From Candidatus Latescibacterota bacterium (GTDB lineage: Bacteria; JAAXHH01), in assembly GCA_012270975.1 (NCBI GenBank), contig JAAXHH010000124.1, positions 1 through 64,000 of the forward strand: DNA of 64,000 nt. Direction: 5' to 3'. Positions 53,638-63,171 of this stretch are shown piece after piece (position 1 is the stretch's first letter; every line of letters starts with the position of its first letter). A program made the translations under genes and the position numbers. The notes beneath the pieces were generated by a model, which saw only the letters and a list, made by a program, of their open reading frames with translations, made no database searches and had not been told where the DNA came from.

Positions 53638-54342
53638 CTACTCCTTTTTATTGGGTTTGGGACGTAGAATGCCTTCACATACGCAGTTCGTGAAATGTTC
53701 GTAATCCCTGTATCTGCTCTGTATCTTACGTCTGAGTCGATACATGCAGTCGTAGATCATTTGCCCCATACGTTGCACGGATACCCCCAGCACTTCCGCC
53801 ATGTCCTCCCTGGTCAGTTCACCTTTCAGTTCCCGGACGTACATCTTCAGGACGTCCCGGCATTTCGGACCCGTGTAGTATTTCAGGGCTGTATGCAACA
53901 GGTAGACCTGCTCCTCTTCTTCCATCACCCTGAAAAACCGGTCCGGCCTGTTGTTGGGATCGGTATCTTCAAGCTGACGCCCCGACTCGCTGGATGTGTA
54001 CCAGTCGATATCGACGAATTTGATGCCCCTGCCCCGGGCGACGCCGAGGCGCGACGGCATGGCGTCGAGACATTTGATCTTCGCAATGCGGGTAATATAG
54101 GTGCTCAATGCGCTGCGGAACTCGAATTGTGGAAGGCTTTGCATGACTGCGATGTATATATCATTCAGGATATCTTCCTTTTCGCCTGCCGGAATCCAGT
54201 AGGCTTTCTGATAAACCCAGAAATGGACGGGCTTGTCCGGTGTAAAATACAGATCGTAGAGTTGGCTTTGCGCATCCGATCGACCCTCCAGACAAGCGTG
54301 TATAAGATTCGCGTCCCCTGCCCTTTTTGATTGCGTGTTCAT
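53638..54342 (-). CDS. ECF-type RNA polymerase sigma factor
   Basis: A 234-residue sigma-70-like protein. A region-2-like helical stretch lies around residues 14-100 (YDLYFTPDKP, DILNDIYIAVMQSLPQF, ALSTYITRIAKIKCL), and region 4 near 195-230 (LTREDMAEVLGVSVQRMGQM, the recognition helix, then YRLRRKIQ). The start ATG at 54342 follows a longer open frame. It is divergently placed, across 700 bases, from the oxygenase/exporter operon, which is a likely target. It precedes its zinc-finger anti-sigma-like partner. Confidence 0.8.
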   Translation of the reverse strand: MNTQSKRAGDANLIHACLEGRSDAQSQLYDLYFTPDKPVHFWVYQKAYWIPAGEKEDILNDIYIAVMQSLPQFEFRSALSTYITRIAKIKCLDAMPSRLGVARGRGIKFVDIDWYTSSESGRQLEDTDPNNRPDRFFRVMEEEEQVYLLHTALKYYTGPKCRDVLKMYVRELKGELTREDMAEVLGVSVQRMGQMIYDCMYRLRRKIQSRYRDYEHFTNCVCEGILRPKPNKKE

Positions 54343-55043
54343 AGTTGCAACGAGAATACCTTTCCATTGAAAGCGCCTGTATGCAATGGATGCCCAGGCG
54401 CAACAGGTGCAACCGGCCATAGCAGGATTCCCGGACTCGAAATGGCCGATCGCGGAGATCCCACTACCCGGCCCGATAAGCGGTCAGTAAAGATGAAATC
54501 CTGCCGGTTACGGGATAGGATGCCGGAAATCGACTCTTCTTATTGGGACACTGAATAGAACGCTGTTTCATCCACGGCCGGCGCGGATGTAACTGTGTTC
54601 TGTCTGTACTTCCTGAGGCGGTAGATGGTACACGCCTGAATGCATCGAAGGCAGACCGGAAACCCGGTTGCTGCTTGTTCCTCGCAGTGCAAACCGGTGA
54701 CAGCCCCGTGGCGCCTCGTCGCGGCGGACCGGTTTCAAGTTTTAGTACGGTACTTCTCGGACCAGTGAGGTGAATTCCAGATCTTTACCTTCCGGTCGGT
54801 TTGATCAGCCGTATGTCTGATTCAAGGAACGCTCTTGCCAGGATGCTTACTCAACCCTTAATGTACACGTGTGCAGTCCACGGCAAGAATGTTGGATTCA
54901 ATGGACTTAACGGATTAGTCGGGGAAGTAATCAAAAACTCGTACTAAATCTAAAATATTGACATTACACGGTGGTATTTTACCTTATCCTCACTATCAAT
55001 AACCCGTTGTGCCTATAAAAGATCGCTGAACTGAGAGACAAAT
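54343..55043. other. 700-base gene-free regulatory region between sigma and oxygenase operons
   Basis: No convincing gene on either strand. It holds the divergent promoters of the sigma gene and of the oxygenase operon. The half toward the oxygenase is AT-rich. I looked for a riboswitch fold but found no match I could support. An inverted or ECF-type promoter pair cannot be identified by eye. Confidence 0.5.
54958..54987 (+). promoter_or_regulatory. Possible sigma-70-like promoter of the oxygenase operon
   Basis: A perfect TTGACA at 54958-54963, then an 18-base spacer and a weak -10 CCTTAT at 54982-54987. The first codon of the oxygenase gene is about 57 bases further on. Confidence 0.3.
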
Positions 55044-56225
55044 TTGCTCAAAGTCCCATCGTCTTACGCCAAAGGTTATGAGCAGGCCAGGTCCCTGAAC
55101 CCGGAATTCGCCGACAATTACATCAGACACACCATGATCGGCGACGAGGACCTGGATCCCGTGATGGATGAGCTTTTCGGTATGCCGCCCGGCGAGATGC
55201 ACCAGTACATCCATGCGGGGCTGCACCAGGAAGAGGAATGGTTAAGTAAAGCGCCTGAAATCCTGCAGCGCTATTTCCGGGAGGTCGATTCGAAGATCCC
55301 CGAATGGGTCGAATTCGAAGCCTTCCGCCCCGCCGTGGTCGGATTCCACAAGAACATGCCGGAAATCCTGGTGGCTTTCGTGACGGCGGCCCTGCTGGAA
55401 GGTTTCACGACGCTCATCAGCAAGTCCTTCTACCTGACCGGGCGGGTACATTCAGAAAGCGCAACCCGCCGTTTCAAGCAGAATAACCGTCATTTGCTGG
55501 AGATCTTCCTGCCCGGCGGCCTCCGCAGGGAAGGGGACGGCTACCGGCTTTCCGCCTGTATCCGTTTCGTGCATGCCATGGTACGCCGCCTGATGAAAGA
55601 GTCCGACATATGGGACACCGAGGCCTGGGGCACGCCCCTGAGCGCGGCCCATATAGGGCTGGCGGTAAGTATTTTCTCGGCGCAGATCCTGAAGCATTCC
55701 ATCTCGCTGGGCGCCATCTACACGCAGGAGGAAAGGGAGAGTTTCGTAAAGGTCTTTCGTTACACCGGCTACATCATGGGCGTCCCGGAGAGCATCCTCA
55801 TGAAGGACGAGAACGAAGCCCGGACGATCATCGATATCGGTTTCATGTGCGAACCTCCTCCCGACGAGCACTCCATCGCGAACGCAAACGCACTGATCCA
55901 TGCCGGGCCGGCGCTGCTGAATATCACGGATCCGGATGAAGTGGCTGCCGCCCTTAAAACACTGTACAACATCTCCCGCGCACTGCTGGGACACGAACTG
56001 GCCGACGCGCTGAATTACCCGAAAAGCAGTACCATGGGTGTCCTGTTCGCCCATCGTATGAAGAACCGCATCAGTCGTGTGAAGAACCTGTTGTTGAAAA
56101 CGAGAGGCCGGCAGACGAAGCTGGATAATTTCTCGCAGATGCTCCAGCTTTCGGCGTATGACGATGTCGGCATGAGCTACCGGCTTCCCGATAACGTCAA
56201 GGCTTCCAAATCCAGCAAATGGTAG
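55044..56225 (+). CDS. MpaB-like oxygenase (DUF2236, rubber-oxygenase family)
   Basis: A 393-residue mostly helical protein with the pattern of the ER-bound oxygenase MpaB / rubber oxygenase Lcp catalytic domain (DUF2236), which in characterised members binds b-type haem and cleaves double bonds of isoprenoid chains. Visible parts include ACIRFVHAMVRRLM and RYTGYIMGVPESIL. Starts at TTG. It heads a run of four tightly spaced genes: oxygenase, MMPL exporter, LolA-like protein and outer-membrane barrel. Its role here may be cleavage or modification of a lipid, but this is inference. Confidence 0.78.
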   Translation: MLKVPSSYAKGYEQARSLNPEFADNYIRHTMIGDEDLDPVMDELFGMPPGEMHQYIHAGLHQEEEWLSKAPEILQRYFREVDSKIPEWVEFEAFRPAVVGFHKNMPEILVAFVTAALLEGFTTLISKSFYLTGRVHSESATRRFKQNNRHLLEIFLPGGLRREGDGYRLSACIRFVHAMVRRLMKESDIWDTEAWGTPLSAAHIGLAVSIFSAQILKHSISLGAIYTQEERESFVKVFRYTGYIMGVPESILMKDENEARTIIDIGFMCEPPPDEHSIANANALIHAGPALLNITDPDEVAAALKTLYNISRALLGHELADALNYPKSSTMGVLFAHRMKNRISRVKNLLLKTRGRQTKLDNFSQMLQLSAYDDVGMSYRLPDNVKASKSSKW

Positions 56226-56234
56226 CGAGATCAA

Positions 56235-58520
56235 TTGCACCTGGATAACTACATCAACGCAGTCCTGCGCCATCGCTGGCTCGTTATCTCGCTCACCTCG
56301 CTGTTCATGCTCGCCATGGCGGCCGGCGGCCGGTTCATCACCGTCTCCAACGAGCATCGCGTCATGTTCGGCGAGGGGAATCCGCAACTTGCCGCCTTCG
56401 ACGCGCTGGAGGACACGTACGCCGCCTCCAATACCGCGCTGGTCGCCATCGCGCCGCGGGGTGGTTCCGTCTTCACCCGCGATGCGCTGGGGGTCGTCAA
56501 AGCGCTCACCGAAGCCGCCTGGCTCGCACCTTATTCCACCCGGGTAAACTCCCTTACGAATTACTTCCACAGCGAGGCGATGGACGACGATCTCATCGTC
56601 GGCCCCCTCGTCGAAGACGCCTCTTCGCTGACCGATACCGACCTGGCCAGAATCGAGTCGATCGCACTGGGATCCCGGGAAGTGGTCGGTCGGCTCGTTT
56701 CTCCCGATGGTCACGTGGCCGGGCTGGCGATCAACTTCGTGATGGGCGACAATCCCGACCTCGCGGTCGGCGAGCTCACCGATTACCTGGACGTCATGCT
56801 GGAGGACGCGCGTGCGGCCAATCCGGACGTGGATTTCTACCTGACGGGCGACGTGGTCATGAACCGGGCCTTCGCCGATGCCACCCGGGACGACCTGGAA
56901 ACCCTTCTGCCCATCGTCTTCGTCCTCATCGTGGTCACCTCGACCATACTCATGAGATCCTTTCTGGGGACAGGCATCATCGTCATCATGATAGGCTTCG
57001 TGATCTCGACGACCATGGGGCTCGCCGGCTGGTTCCATACGGTTTTCAGCCCGGTAAATTCAGGGGTGCCCATTATCGTCATGGCGATTTCCGTCGCCCA
57101 GGCCGTTCACATCATCACCCACGCGCTTGCGGGGATAAGACGCGGGGAGGACCGGAACACGGCGGTCAAGGTATCCATAAAAACCAATGCCTATCCGGTG
57201 TTCCTGGCCTCCATCACCACCGCGATCGGTTTCCTCAGCCTGAACTTCTCGGATTCGCCACCCTTTCACATTCTCGGCAACTTCGTGGCTTTCGGAGTGA
57301 TCATCACTTTCGTCTACGCCATGACGCTCCTGCCCGCGCTGCTTTCGGTCCTTCCGCTGCGTGCCCGCGCCGGTGGTTTCCGGCAACCCGTCTTCTTCGA
57401 TCGCCTGGGCGATTTCGTCGTTTCCCGCAAAACACCGCTGCTCTGGCTCGTCGGGCTTATGACAGTCGTCCTGATCACCGGCGTGCCCAGGAACGTATTG
57501 ACCGACAGCTGGCCGGATTACTTCGATGAACGCTACGAGTTCCGGCGGGATACGGATTTCGTCATGGAGAACCTGACCGGATTGCTGTCCCTGGAGTATA
57601 CGCTGACCGCGGAGGAAGAGGGCGGGATCACCGATCCGGATTACCTTCGGCGGGTGGAAGCTTTTGCGGAATGGAACCGGAGTCAACCCGAAGTGGGCTA
57701 CGTACAGGCCTTCCCGGACATCATGAAGCGGCTGAACAAGAACATGAACGGCGACGATCCGGCCTTCTTCCGGATCCCCGACGCCCAGGATCTCGCATCG
57801 CAGTACCTGCTGCTCTACGAATTGTCACTGCCCTTCGGCAGCGATCTGAACGACCGGATCGACGTTTCCAAGTCCGCGACGCGCATGACGGTCGTGATTC
57901 GCGGCCGGTCGAGCCAGGATCTGCAGGATCTGGCCGGCCGGGGCGAAGCCTGGCTGCGCGAGAACGCGCCCACGCTTGCGACCGAAGCCACCGGGTTGAG
58001 TGTTGTCTTCGCCCACATCTCCCAGCGCAACATCGAGTCGATGCTGCGCGGAACGGTGTTCGCCATGGCGCTCATCTCGGTCATCCTGGTCCTGGTTTTC
58101 AAGAGTCTTCGGTTCGGCCTCATCAGCCTGTTGCCGAATTTCGTACCCGCGGCCATGAGCTTCGGGCTCTGGGGGCACCTGGTCGGCGAAGTGGGCATCG
58201 CCTCGTCGGTGGTCATCGTCGTCGCCTTTGGCATCGTCGTGGACGATACGATCCACTTCCTCAGCAGGTACCTCAGGGCGCGCAAAGAGGACGGTCTCTC
58301 GGCGGACGAAGCGGTGCGCGTCACCTTCCGGTCGGTTGGAAAGGCGTTGTGGACCACGACGCTGGTCCTTTCCGCGGGGTTCCTGGCCTTCGCGGGTTCC
58401 GGTTTCCAGGTATCGTGGGCGCTCGGGCTGCTGGTCACCATCACCATCGCCTTTGCGATCATCGCCGATTTCCTGCTGCTTCCTCCCCTGCTTATGGCGC
58501 TCGACAGGAGAAAATCATGA
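56235..58520 (+). CDS. RND/MMPL-family lipid exporter
   Basis: A 761-residue transporter with two repeats of the RND/MMPL type: helix 1 near residue 15, a large periplasmic loop, five-helix bundles after it (IVFVLIVVTSTILM, VIMAISVAQAVHIITHA), and the second half ending in the helix motif GIVVDDTIHFLSRYL. TTG start, 9 bases after the oxygenase stop. MMPL relatives move lipids such as hopanoids or mycolates across the inner membrane. It overlaps the LolA-like gene (ATGA). Confidence 0.88.
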   Translation: MHLDNYINAVLRHRWLVISLTSLFMLAMAAGGRFITVSNEHRVMFGEGNPQLAAFDALEDTYAASNTALVAIAPRGGSVFTRDALGVVKALTEAAWLAPYSTRVNSLTNYFHSEAMDDDLIVGPLVEDASSLTDTDLARIESIALGSREVVGRLVSPDGHVAGLAINFVMGDNPDLAVGELTDYLDVMLEDARAANPDVDFYLTGDVVMNRAFADATRDDLETLLPIVFVLIVVTSTILMRSFLGTGIIVIMIGFVISTTMGLAGWFHTVFSPVNSGVPIIVMAISVAQAVHIITHALAGIRRGEDRNTAVKVSIKTNAYPVFLASITTAIGFLSLNFSDSPPFHILGNFVAFGVIITFVYAMTLLPALLSVLPLRARAGGFRQPVFFDRLGDFVVSRKTPLLWLVGLMTVVLITGVPRNVLTDSWPDYFDERYEFRRDTDFVMENLTGLLSLEYTLTAEEEGGITDPDYLRRVEAFAEWNRSQPEVGYVQAFPDIMKRLNKNMNGDDPAFFRIPDAQDLASQYLLLYELSLPFGSDLNDRIDVSKSATRMTVVIRGRSSQDLQDLAGRGEAWLRENAPTLATEATGLSVVFAHISQRNIESMLRGTVFAMALISVILVLVFKSLRFGLISLLPNFVPAAMSFGLWGHLVGEVGIASSVVIVVAFGIVVDDTIHFLSRYLRARKEDGLSADEAVRVTFRSVGKALWTTTLVLSAGFLAFAGSGFQVSWALGLLVTITIAFAIIADFLLLPPLLMALDRRKS

Positions 58521-59353
58521 AAACAGATAAACCAGTGCGACCGGCGCACGGTCTGCGTGCCGTCCGGTTCTGCCTCCTGGCGATGTTCGTTTTGCCGGGC
58601 ACGCTGCCACAGGAGGCATCGGCCGCCGACCCGGCGGAAGAAAAAGGACTGCAAATCGCCCGTGACGCCCGGAAGCAGGACGAGGGGTTCGGCAATTTCA
58701 CGGCCGGCATGACCATGGTCCTGCGCAACAAGAAGGGACAGGAGAGCGTGCGCGAGGTGCGCGTGAAGGTGCTCGAGGCGGAAAACGACGGCAACAAGAG
58801 TCTCTTCGTGTTCGACCAGCCGCGGGATGCCCGGGGCACCGCGCTGCTCATTCACGGCCACAAGGACCGGCCGGATGATCAGTGGCTCTACCTGCCGGCC
58901 CTGAAACGCGTCAAGCGCATCAGTTCGTCCAACCGTTCGGGTTCCTTCATGGGAAGCGAGTTTACCTACGAGGACATGACGGCTCAGGAAGTGGAGAAAT
59001 ACACCTACCGGTACCTGCGCGACGAACCCTGCGGAGACGGCCTGGATTGCGTGGTAACCGAGCGCATACCAGTGGAAAAGGGATCGGTCTACCGCCGCCA
59101 GCTCGTCTGGCGCGACAAGTCGGAACTACGCGTCTGGAAGGTGGAGTACTTCGACCGCAAGGACGCCCATCTCAAGACGCTCACCCTGGGTGAGTACCGG
59201 CAGTATCTCGACCGTTTCTGGCGGGCCGGCAGTATGGCCATGGTGAACCACCTGACGGGCAAAAGCACCGACCTGGTCTGGACAGACTACCGGTTCGGGA
59301 CCGACATCGACGACCGCGACTTTACCCGTACCGGGCTGAGGCGGGTGCGGTGA
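58517..59353 (+). CDS. LolA-like outer-membrane lipoprotein-sorting protein
   Basis: A 278-residue periplasmic protein. The signal peptide ends near ASAADPAEE. The core contains DEGFGNFTAGMTMVLRNKKG, LFVFDQPRDARGTALLIHGH, WLYLPALKRVKRI and FMGSEFTYEDM, a recognisable pattern of the COG2834-type outer-membrane lipoprotein-sorting family. These partner RND exporters as periplasmic carriers of hydrophobic molecules. ATG overlaps the exporter stop; its stop overlaps the barrel start. Confidence 0.83.
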   Translation: MKTDKPVRPAHGLRAVRFCLLAMFVLPGTLPQEASAADPAEEKGLQIARDARKQDEGFGNFTAGMTMVLRNKKGQESVREVRVKVLEAENDGNKSLFVFDQPRDARGTALLIHGHKDRPDDQWLYLPALKRVKRISSSNRSGSFMGSEFTYEDMTAQEVEKYTYRYLRDEPCGDGLDCVVTERIPVEKGSVYRRQLVWRDKSELRVWKVEYFDRKDAHLKTLTLGEYRQYLDRFWRAGSMAMVNHLTGKSTDLVWTDYRFGTDIDDRDFTRTGLRRVR

Positions 59354-60636
59354 TGCCCTCGCGGGCCCTGCTTCGCTTCGTGTGGTTCGGCGTCTGCATG
59401 ATCGGTGTCGCGATGCAGCCTGCTTCTTCGCGCGGCCAAGCCGGATTCTATGATGTCGACCTGTCGGGAAGGCTTGCCGCGGAAAGCCGGTGGTTCCCCC
59501 AGACGGCCCTGTTCGACGGCCAGGGTTCCCACGCGAGCGGATTCGTTACGGAACCCAACCTCTTTCTGGAAGACGAAGCGGGCCGCATCCTCATTGTGAC
59601 GCCCTATTTCCGCTACGACAGCGCGGACGACCGTCGAACCCATTTCGATCTGCGGGAAGCCTACCTCCTGCTCTCCGGCGCCCTCGGCAACGGAGAATGG
59701 GAACTGCGCCTGGGCGTAGACCGCGTTTTCTGGGGCGTAGTGGAGTCCCGCCACCTGGTCGATATCGTCAACCAGATCGACCTGATCGAACATCCCGACG
59801 AAAAGACCCGGATGGGGCAACCCATGGCCTACGTGACCTGGTCGTCGGACTGGGGCGTGGTGGAACTGCTGGGCATGTCCTGGCACCGGAAACGCACGTT
59901 TCCCGGCAGCGACGGACGGCTGCGCGGATCGATTATCGTCGATAACGGCAGGGTGGAATACGAAAGTTCATCCGGAAAATGGCATCCGGATTTCGCCGCC
60001 CGCTACAGCCATACCCTGGGTCTGCTGGACTTCGGCGCCAGCGTCTTCGACGGCACGGCAAGGGAGCCCGCCCTCGGCCTATGCCTGGATTGCGGTAGTC
60101 AGCCTGGCCCGCCCGGTCTGCCCGATCCGCCCGTGCTCTACCCGATTTACGACCAGATCCGCCAGTTCGGCTTGGACGCGCAATGGACTACCGGATCCCT
60201 CCTGCTGAAGCTGGAAGCGATCAGGCGGTCCGGCGCGCGCAACCTGGCAGGCGAGGAGGAGACCTTCAACGCCTTCGTGCTGGGCGGCGAGTACTCGTTT
60301 TTTTCCTTGTTGGATTCGGACGCCGACCTTACCCTCTTCGTCGAATGGGACCGCGACGGCCGGGGCCGCCGCGCGACCAATTTCTATGAAAACGATCTCT
60401 TCGCCGCCCTGCGGCTCATGCTGAACGATGTGCAGGGTACGGAGATGACGGTAAGTGTGCTATACGATCTTGACAAGAGTCAAAGTATCTACGGCCTTGA
60501 ACTGGCGCGCCGGCTGACCGACTCGTTCTCCCTGGACCTTGGCGCGGTCGCGATAACCAACATCGACCGCGACGATCTGTACTACGATCTCCGGCAGGAC
60601 GGTTTCGTTCAACTGGGTATCAATTACCATTTCTGA
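59353..60636 (+). CDS. Outer-membrane beta-barrel protein
   Basis: A 427-residue secreted protein with a signal peptide (about 1-28, ending near SRGQAGF) and a C-terminal sequence of alternating strands closing on YHF, ending in aromatic Phe as outer-membrane barrels do. No single family was assigned with confidence; DUF1302-like porins and channels occupy the same place in related RND operons. It starts at ATG overlapping the previous stop (TGATG). It would give the system its outer-membrane step. Confidence 0.72.
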   Translation: MPSRALLRFVWFGVCMIGVAMQPASSRGQAGFYDVDLSGRLAAESRWFPQTALFDGQGSHASGFVTEPNLFLEDEAGRILIVTPYFRYDSADDRRTHFDLREAYLLLSGALGNGEWELRLGVDRVFWGVVESRHLVDIVNQIDLIEHPDEKTRMGQPMAYVTWSSDWGVVELLGMSWHRKRTFPGSDGRLRGSIIVDNGRVEYESSSGKWHPDFAARYSHTLGLLDFGASVFDGTAREPALGLCLDCGSQPGPPGLPDPPVLYPIYDQIRQFGLDAQWTTGSLLLKLEAIRRSGARNLAGEEETFNAFVLGGEYSFFSLLDSDADLTLFVEWDRDGRGRRATNFYENDLFAALRLMLNDVQGTEMTVSVLYDLDKSQSIYGLELARRLTDSFSLDLGAVAITNIDRDDLYYDLRQDGFVQLGINYHF

Positions 60637-60659
60637 CACCGACGACGATTTCCGGTACC

Positions 60660-61553
60660 ATGTCCAAACTGGTCCAAGGCATCTGGCCGGCGCTCTGCAC
60701 GCCCTTTGATGAAGGACTCGAGCTGTCGACCTGCCGGGTGGCGCCCCTGGTGCGACACCTGGTGGACGCCGGCAGCAACGGCTTCTTCATCACCGGAGGC
60801 ACGGGGGAGGGCCGGCAGATGTCGGTCGCGGAGCGGCGGCGGATGTGCGAGACCGTAACCCGCGACGTCGCGGGCCAGGTTCCAGTAGTCTTTCACGTGG
60901 GCGGCACGACCACGGAGGACGCCGTGGTCCTCGCGTCGGAGGCCGGCGCGCTGGGCGCGGACGCCGTGGCTTCCGTCGCCCCCGCGGACCAACCCAACGA
61001 CCTGGCGGCAGCCGTGAGGCACTATGCCGCCATCGGAAGCGCTTCCGAGGTCCCGTTTTACGTATACTGGCTTGCGCGCGACGTCGACGGGCAGGTCACG
61101 CCCGGACAGTTCCTGGAGGCCATGGACGCGGTGCCCAATTTCGCGGGCATCAAGTTCACGGACCCGAACTTCTTTGTGTTTCAGCAGCTCGTCGACCTTG
61201 CCGGGGGCAGGCTGAACGCCATCACGGGGCCGGACGAGATGTGCGTGGCGGGATTCGTGATGAGCAGCGACGGGGCCATCGGTTCCACGTATAACATCAT
61301 GCCCCGGATGTTCCTGCGCATGTACAACGCATTCCTGTCCGGACGCATTCAGGAAGCCATGGAACTGCAGGTACAGGCCAACCGGGTCATCGCGCTTTTG
61401 ATAGCCGTGGGCGTCCTAGCCGGGATCAAGAAGATGCTCGAATGGCGCGGAGTTCCCGTGGGACCGCCGCGCCCACCGACCGCCCGGCTGTCCGCGGAAG
61501 GAGAGGACCGGCTGCGGACCGGCCTCGATGCGCTGGATTTCGACGTAGTATAG
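60660..61553 (+). CDS. DapA-family Schiff-base lyase/aldolase
   Basis: A 297-residue TIM-barrel protein of the dihydrodipicolinate synthase/N-acetylneuraminate lyase family. The pyruvate motif GGTGEG, the catalytic Tyr (VPFYVYWLA) and the Schiff-base Lys (GIKFTDPN) are present. The sequence type is nearer the N-acetylneuraminate lyase/keto-acid aldolase group than to true DapA. Its neighbours are the barrel gene and acyl-CoA carboxylase genes, which do not identify its substrate. Confidence 0.85.
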   Translation: MSKLVQGIWPALCTPFDEGLELSTCRVAPLVRHLVDAGSNGFFITGGTGEGRQMSVAERRRMCETVTRDVAGQVPVVFHVGGTTTEDAVVLASEAGALGADAVASVAPADQPNDLAAAVRHYAAIGSASEVPFYVYWLARDVDGQVTPGQFLEAMDAVPNFAGIKFTDPNFFVFQQLVDLAGGRLNAITGPDEMCVAGFVMSSDGAIGSTYNIMPRMFLRMYNAFLSGRIQEAMELQVQANRVIALLIAVGVLAGIKKMLEWRGVPVGPPRPPTARLSAEGEDRLRTGLDALDFDVV

Positions 61554-61612
61554 TTCACGCAGGCGGGCAGGCGCTTTTTCAATAGTGCGGCCCGGCAGGA
61601 GAACCGTATCCC

Positions 61613-63163
61613 ATGTCCATGCCCGAGAAGATGAAACACCTGGACGCGCTGCGGCAGAAAGCGGCCCAAGGCGGTGGCGAAAAGCGCATCGCCCGGCAAC
61701 ACGAGGCGGGGAAATGGACCGCCCGGGAACGGGTGGCCTTTCTCCTGGACGAAGGCAGCTTCGAGGAGATCGGCGCCTTCGTCACCCACGACTGTCAGGA
61801 TTTCGGCATGGAAGGCACGGAAGTACTCGGCGACGGCGTGATCACGGGTTACGGCACCATCGACGGCCGGAGCGTCTACGTCGTGTCGGAAGACTTCACG
61901 GTGTTCGGCGGTTCGCTGGGCCAGGCCTACGGGGAGAAGATCTGCAAGGTCATGGACCTGGCGATGAAGAACGGCGCGCCGGTCATCAGTCTCAAGGATT
62001 CCGGCGGCGCGCGCATCCAGGAAGGGGTGGTCAGTCTCGCGGGCTACGCCGACATCTTCCTGCGAAACGTACTGGCGTCCGGGGTGATCCCGCAGATTTC
62101 CGTGATCATGGGGCCCTGCGCGGGCGGCGCGGTATATTCACCTGCGATGACGGACTTCGTCTTTATGGTGGAAGACACCAGCTACATGTTCATCACCGGT
62201 CCGGACGTCATCCGCGCGGTAACCCACGAAGAGGTGACCTTCGACGAACTGGGCGGCGCGCACGTGCACAATTCCGTGACGGGCATAGCCCATTTTTCCG
62301 CGCCGGACGAACCCTCATGCCTGACCATGGTGAAGGAACTCCTGGCGTTCCTGCCCTCGAACAACATGGAGGACCCGTTCCGGCTGGCCCCCACGGACGA
62401 CCCCGACCGCATGGACGAGGAACTCGCCCGTATCGTGCCGGACGACGCCAACAAACCCTACGACATCAAGGACGTGATCCACCGGGTGGTGGACCACGGC
62501 GGCTTCTTCGAGGTGCATGGCGAATTCGCCGACAACATCGTCGTGGGGTTCGCCCGGTTCAACGGGCGGACCGCCGGCATCGTGGCCAATCAGCCGGCTT
62601 CGCTCGCCGGCGTGCTGGACATCGACGCGTCCGTGAAGGGCGCGCGGTTCGTGCGCTTCTGCGACGCCTTCAATATCCCCCTGGTGGTCTTCGAGGACGT
62701 ACCCGGGTTTCTGCCCGGCGTCGGCCAGGAGCACGGCGGCATTATCAAGGAAGGCGCCAAGCTGCTGTACGCGTTCTGTGAAAGTACGGTGCCGCGGCTG
62801 ACCGTGGTCACGCGCAAGGCCTACGGCGGTGCCTACTGCGTGATGAACAGCAAACAGATTCGCGCCGACATCAATTACGCCTGGCCGTCCGGGCAGTTCG
62901 CGGTCATGGGTCCGGAAGCCTCGGTGAATGTGCTCTACCGCCGGGAACTGGCAGAGGCGGATGACCCCGACGCCCTGCGCAAGGAACTGACCGCCGAATT
63001 CCGGGAGAAGTTCGACAATCCCTACGTCGCGGCGAAAATCGGGTATATCGACGAAGTGATCCAGCCCCAGGAGACCCGTCCCCGTATCATATCCGCCCTG
63101 GAGATGCTGAAGAACAAGCGAGACGCGAATCCACCCAAGAAACACGGGAACATCCCCCTGTAA
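61613..63163 (+). CDS. Acyl-CoA (propionyl-CoA) carboxylase beta subunit
   Basis: A 516-residue carboxyltransferase subunit of biotin-dependent acyl-CoA carboxylases. The N- and C-domain CoA/biotin sites are visible: [11 protein letters not shown] and [13 protein letters not shown] in the first half, [12 protein letters not shown] and [13 protein letters not shown] in the second. The length is typical of PccB. It is followed 8 bases later by the biotin carboxylase gene. Confidence 0.93.
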   Translation: MSMPEKMKHLDALRQKAAQGGGEKRIARQHEAGKWTARERVAFLLDEGSFEEIGAFVTHDCQDFGMEGTEVLGDGVITGYGTIDGRSVYVVSEDFTVFGGSLGQAYGEKICKVMDLAMKNGAPVISLKDSGGARIQEGVVSLAGYADIFLRNVLASGVIPQISVIMGPCAGGAVYSPAMTDFVFMVEDTSYMFITGPDVIRAVTHEEVTFDELGGAHVHNSVTGIAHFSAPDEPSCLTMVKELLAFLPSNNMEDPFRLAPTDDPDRMDEELARIVPDDANKPYDIKDVIHRVVDHGGFFEVHGEFADNIVVGFARFNGRTAGIVANQPASLAGVLDIDASVKGARFVRFCDAFNIPLVVFEDVPGFLPGVGQEHGGIIKEGAKLLYAFCESTVPRLTVVTRKAYGGAYCVMNSKQIRADINYAWPSGQFAVMGPEASVNVLYRRELAEADDPDALRKELTAEFREKFDNPYVAAKIGYIDEVIQPQETRPRIISALEMLKNKRDANPPKKHGNIPL

Positions 63164-63171
63164 GAGGATAC

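Noticed and set aside
54640..54740. Possible cobalamin riboswitch (GCAGTGCAAACCGGTGACAG, GCCCCGTGG) before the oxygenase operon
   Set aside because: Only a loose resemblance to the B12-box; the other conserved elements are missing and it lies more than 300 bases from the gene.
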